Positions 63,045 through 64,000 of a stretch of 64,000 nucleotides of DNA are shown in pieces; the stretch's first letter is position 1, and every line of letters starts with the position of its first letter. The notes below the pieces were generated by a model. It saw only the letters and a list, made by a program, of their open reading frames with translations, did no database searches and was not told the origin of the DNA. The DNA comes from Ptychodera flava (lineage: Eukaryota; Hemichordata; Enteropneusta; Ptychoderidae): the NCBI RefSeq assembly GCF_041260155.1, contig NC_091941.1, positions 25,998,247-26,062,246 on the forward strand. Direction: 5' to 3'. Made by a program: the position numbers and the translations under genes.

Positions 63045-64000
63045 GTAAGTGAGTTGAAATTTGATGCAAGGGGATGATTTTACCCAATCATGTGTGGTAA
63101 ACCCCGTATCACGCAGTGCAGGGCTATTTCAATAATTTATCATTTTCACCATATTTCTGTCTACCCTGTAAATTTTCTCTGACTAAGAAATCTGTTTACA
63201 CCATTTTACGTGTCTTTAATATTGGTAACAATTTGCAGCTGAATATTAATATTATTTGACTATCTTAGAAGTTTTTTGTCATTTAACCCTTTGAGTGCTA
63301 AAGTCAATTTTGTCACCTTTGTAGAAAATATCCAAGCAATTTTTTCCATATTTTTTCAGATATTTGTATAAAAAACTGAAGTCAATAAGAAATTATGTCA
63401 GTTCAGTCCAAAAGTATGAAAAAAATTACAGAAAATACACAAAAAATTACAAAATGTTGCACTATAATTTTGGAGGGAAAAATTATGGCACTCAAAGGGC
63501 AACTTTACAAATGTTACAGGTTTCATCCCTGCTGACCTGTGACCCTTCTACCTTACAAATACAGGAAACCAAAATTTAAAATTGCTACTGTTTTCAGTTT
63601 TTTTATGTGTTCAAAGGGGAAAGATGAAAAACAATGACTTTCTATGAAGTCTCTGCATACATCTTAAGTCCAGTGGTGGAACGTATACGACTTGGCTATG
63701 ACAGTCACTCAGTCAAGTTCACAAGCCCACCTAGAGCAAGGTCACTGACTCATTCAACGATGTTCTCAGCTAGTCATGTGAACAGTGCAAGGAAGTCAGT
63801 ACATCTGTCATCAAATCAGGATTTCTTCAACGATGAATAATCATTTAACAATTGAAATATCCGCTTTCCTATAATCTATTAAAAGTGTAATGCCTCTATC
63901 CTTCCCTACCGTGTGTCTTCTGTAAAAACAATGCCTGGTACATTCACTTCAAAGTTGAAAATATTTCCCTATGAATAATTATTAATTCACAAAATCAATA
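63045..64000 (+). other. RALGAPA1: RALGAPA1 intron 14, partial
   Basis: Contains the family D MITE at 63283-63502; otherwise nothing was recognised. The expected next coding segment (vertebrate AWIKANLNVYIS region) is absent, so the intron continues past the window. Confidence 0.8.
63283..63502. mobile_element. Family D MITE, copy 4
   Basis: 220 bp from TTAACCCTTTGAGTGCTAAA to GGCACTCAAAGGGCAA. It is collinear with copies 1 and 2, and the right target site is altered. Confidence 0.8.

Overview
The window is metazoan nuclear DNA. Three intron-containing genes with GT-AG splice sites can be read from it. Introns are long, microsatellites and short inverted-repeat transposons are abundant, and CpG content is patchy. 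The proteins and repeat content suggest a marine invertebrate, perhaps a non-vertebrate deuterostome such as a hemichordate or lancelet, but a lophotrochozoan cannot be excluded; the species is not identified.

Layout. From 1 to about 5240 no gene was recognised. A complete four-exon C-type lectin gene (208 residues, secreted) lies on the + strand at 5363-7518 behind a TATA box. From 7519 to 13071 there is repeat-rich intergenic DNA: a tandem duplication broken by a TTAA-flanked MITE, a 167-bp near-perfect palindrome and long TA microsatellites. NPC2, the lysosomal cholesterol-binding protein (152 residues), lies complete on the - strand in four exons (16782 down to 13072). About 430 bp away on the + strand starts RALGAPA1, the alpha subunit of the Ral GTPase-activating complex. 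Its first 14 coding exons (622 residues, the N-terminal part) fill the rest of the window to 63044, and the gene runs off the end. NPC2 and RALGAPA1 are head to head across a TATA-less, CpG-containing interval with NRF1-like and YY1-like motifs, which looks like a shared bidirectional promoter.

Introns. RALGAPA1 intron 1 is 18.7 kb and intron 2 is 9.4 kb. They hold most of the structural novelty: a chain of TTAA-flanked MITEs that share their target sites (29879-32105), a family of larger elements built from a terminal hairpin, a microsatellite and tandem units of about 146 bp (32831-34600 and 47221-48169), a 78-base G run, a C run, hAT-like inverted-repeat elements and a 5'-truncated LINE end. 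The palindrome TACATGTA occurs roughly 35 times between 19 and 60 kb, where about one is expected, and was not seen in the first 17 kb.

The genes do not form an operon or a pathway. NPC2 and RALGAPA1 are housekeeping genes that share a promoter region, and the lectin is an unrelated secreted recognition protein. All calls come from reading the sequence and from remembered family sequences; no search was run.
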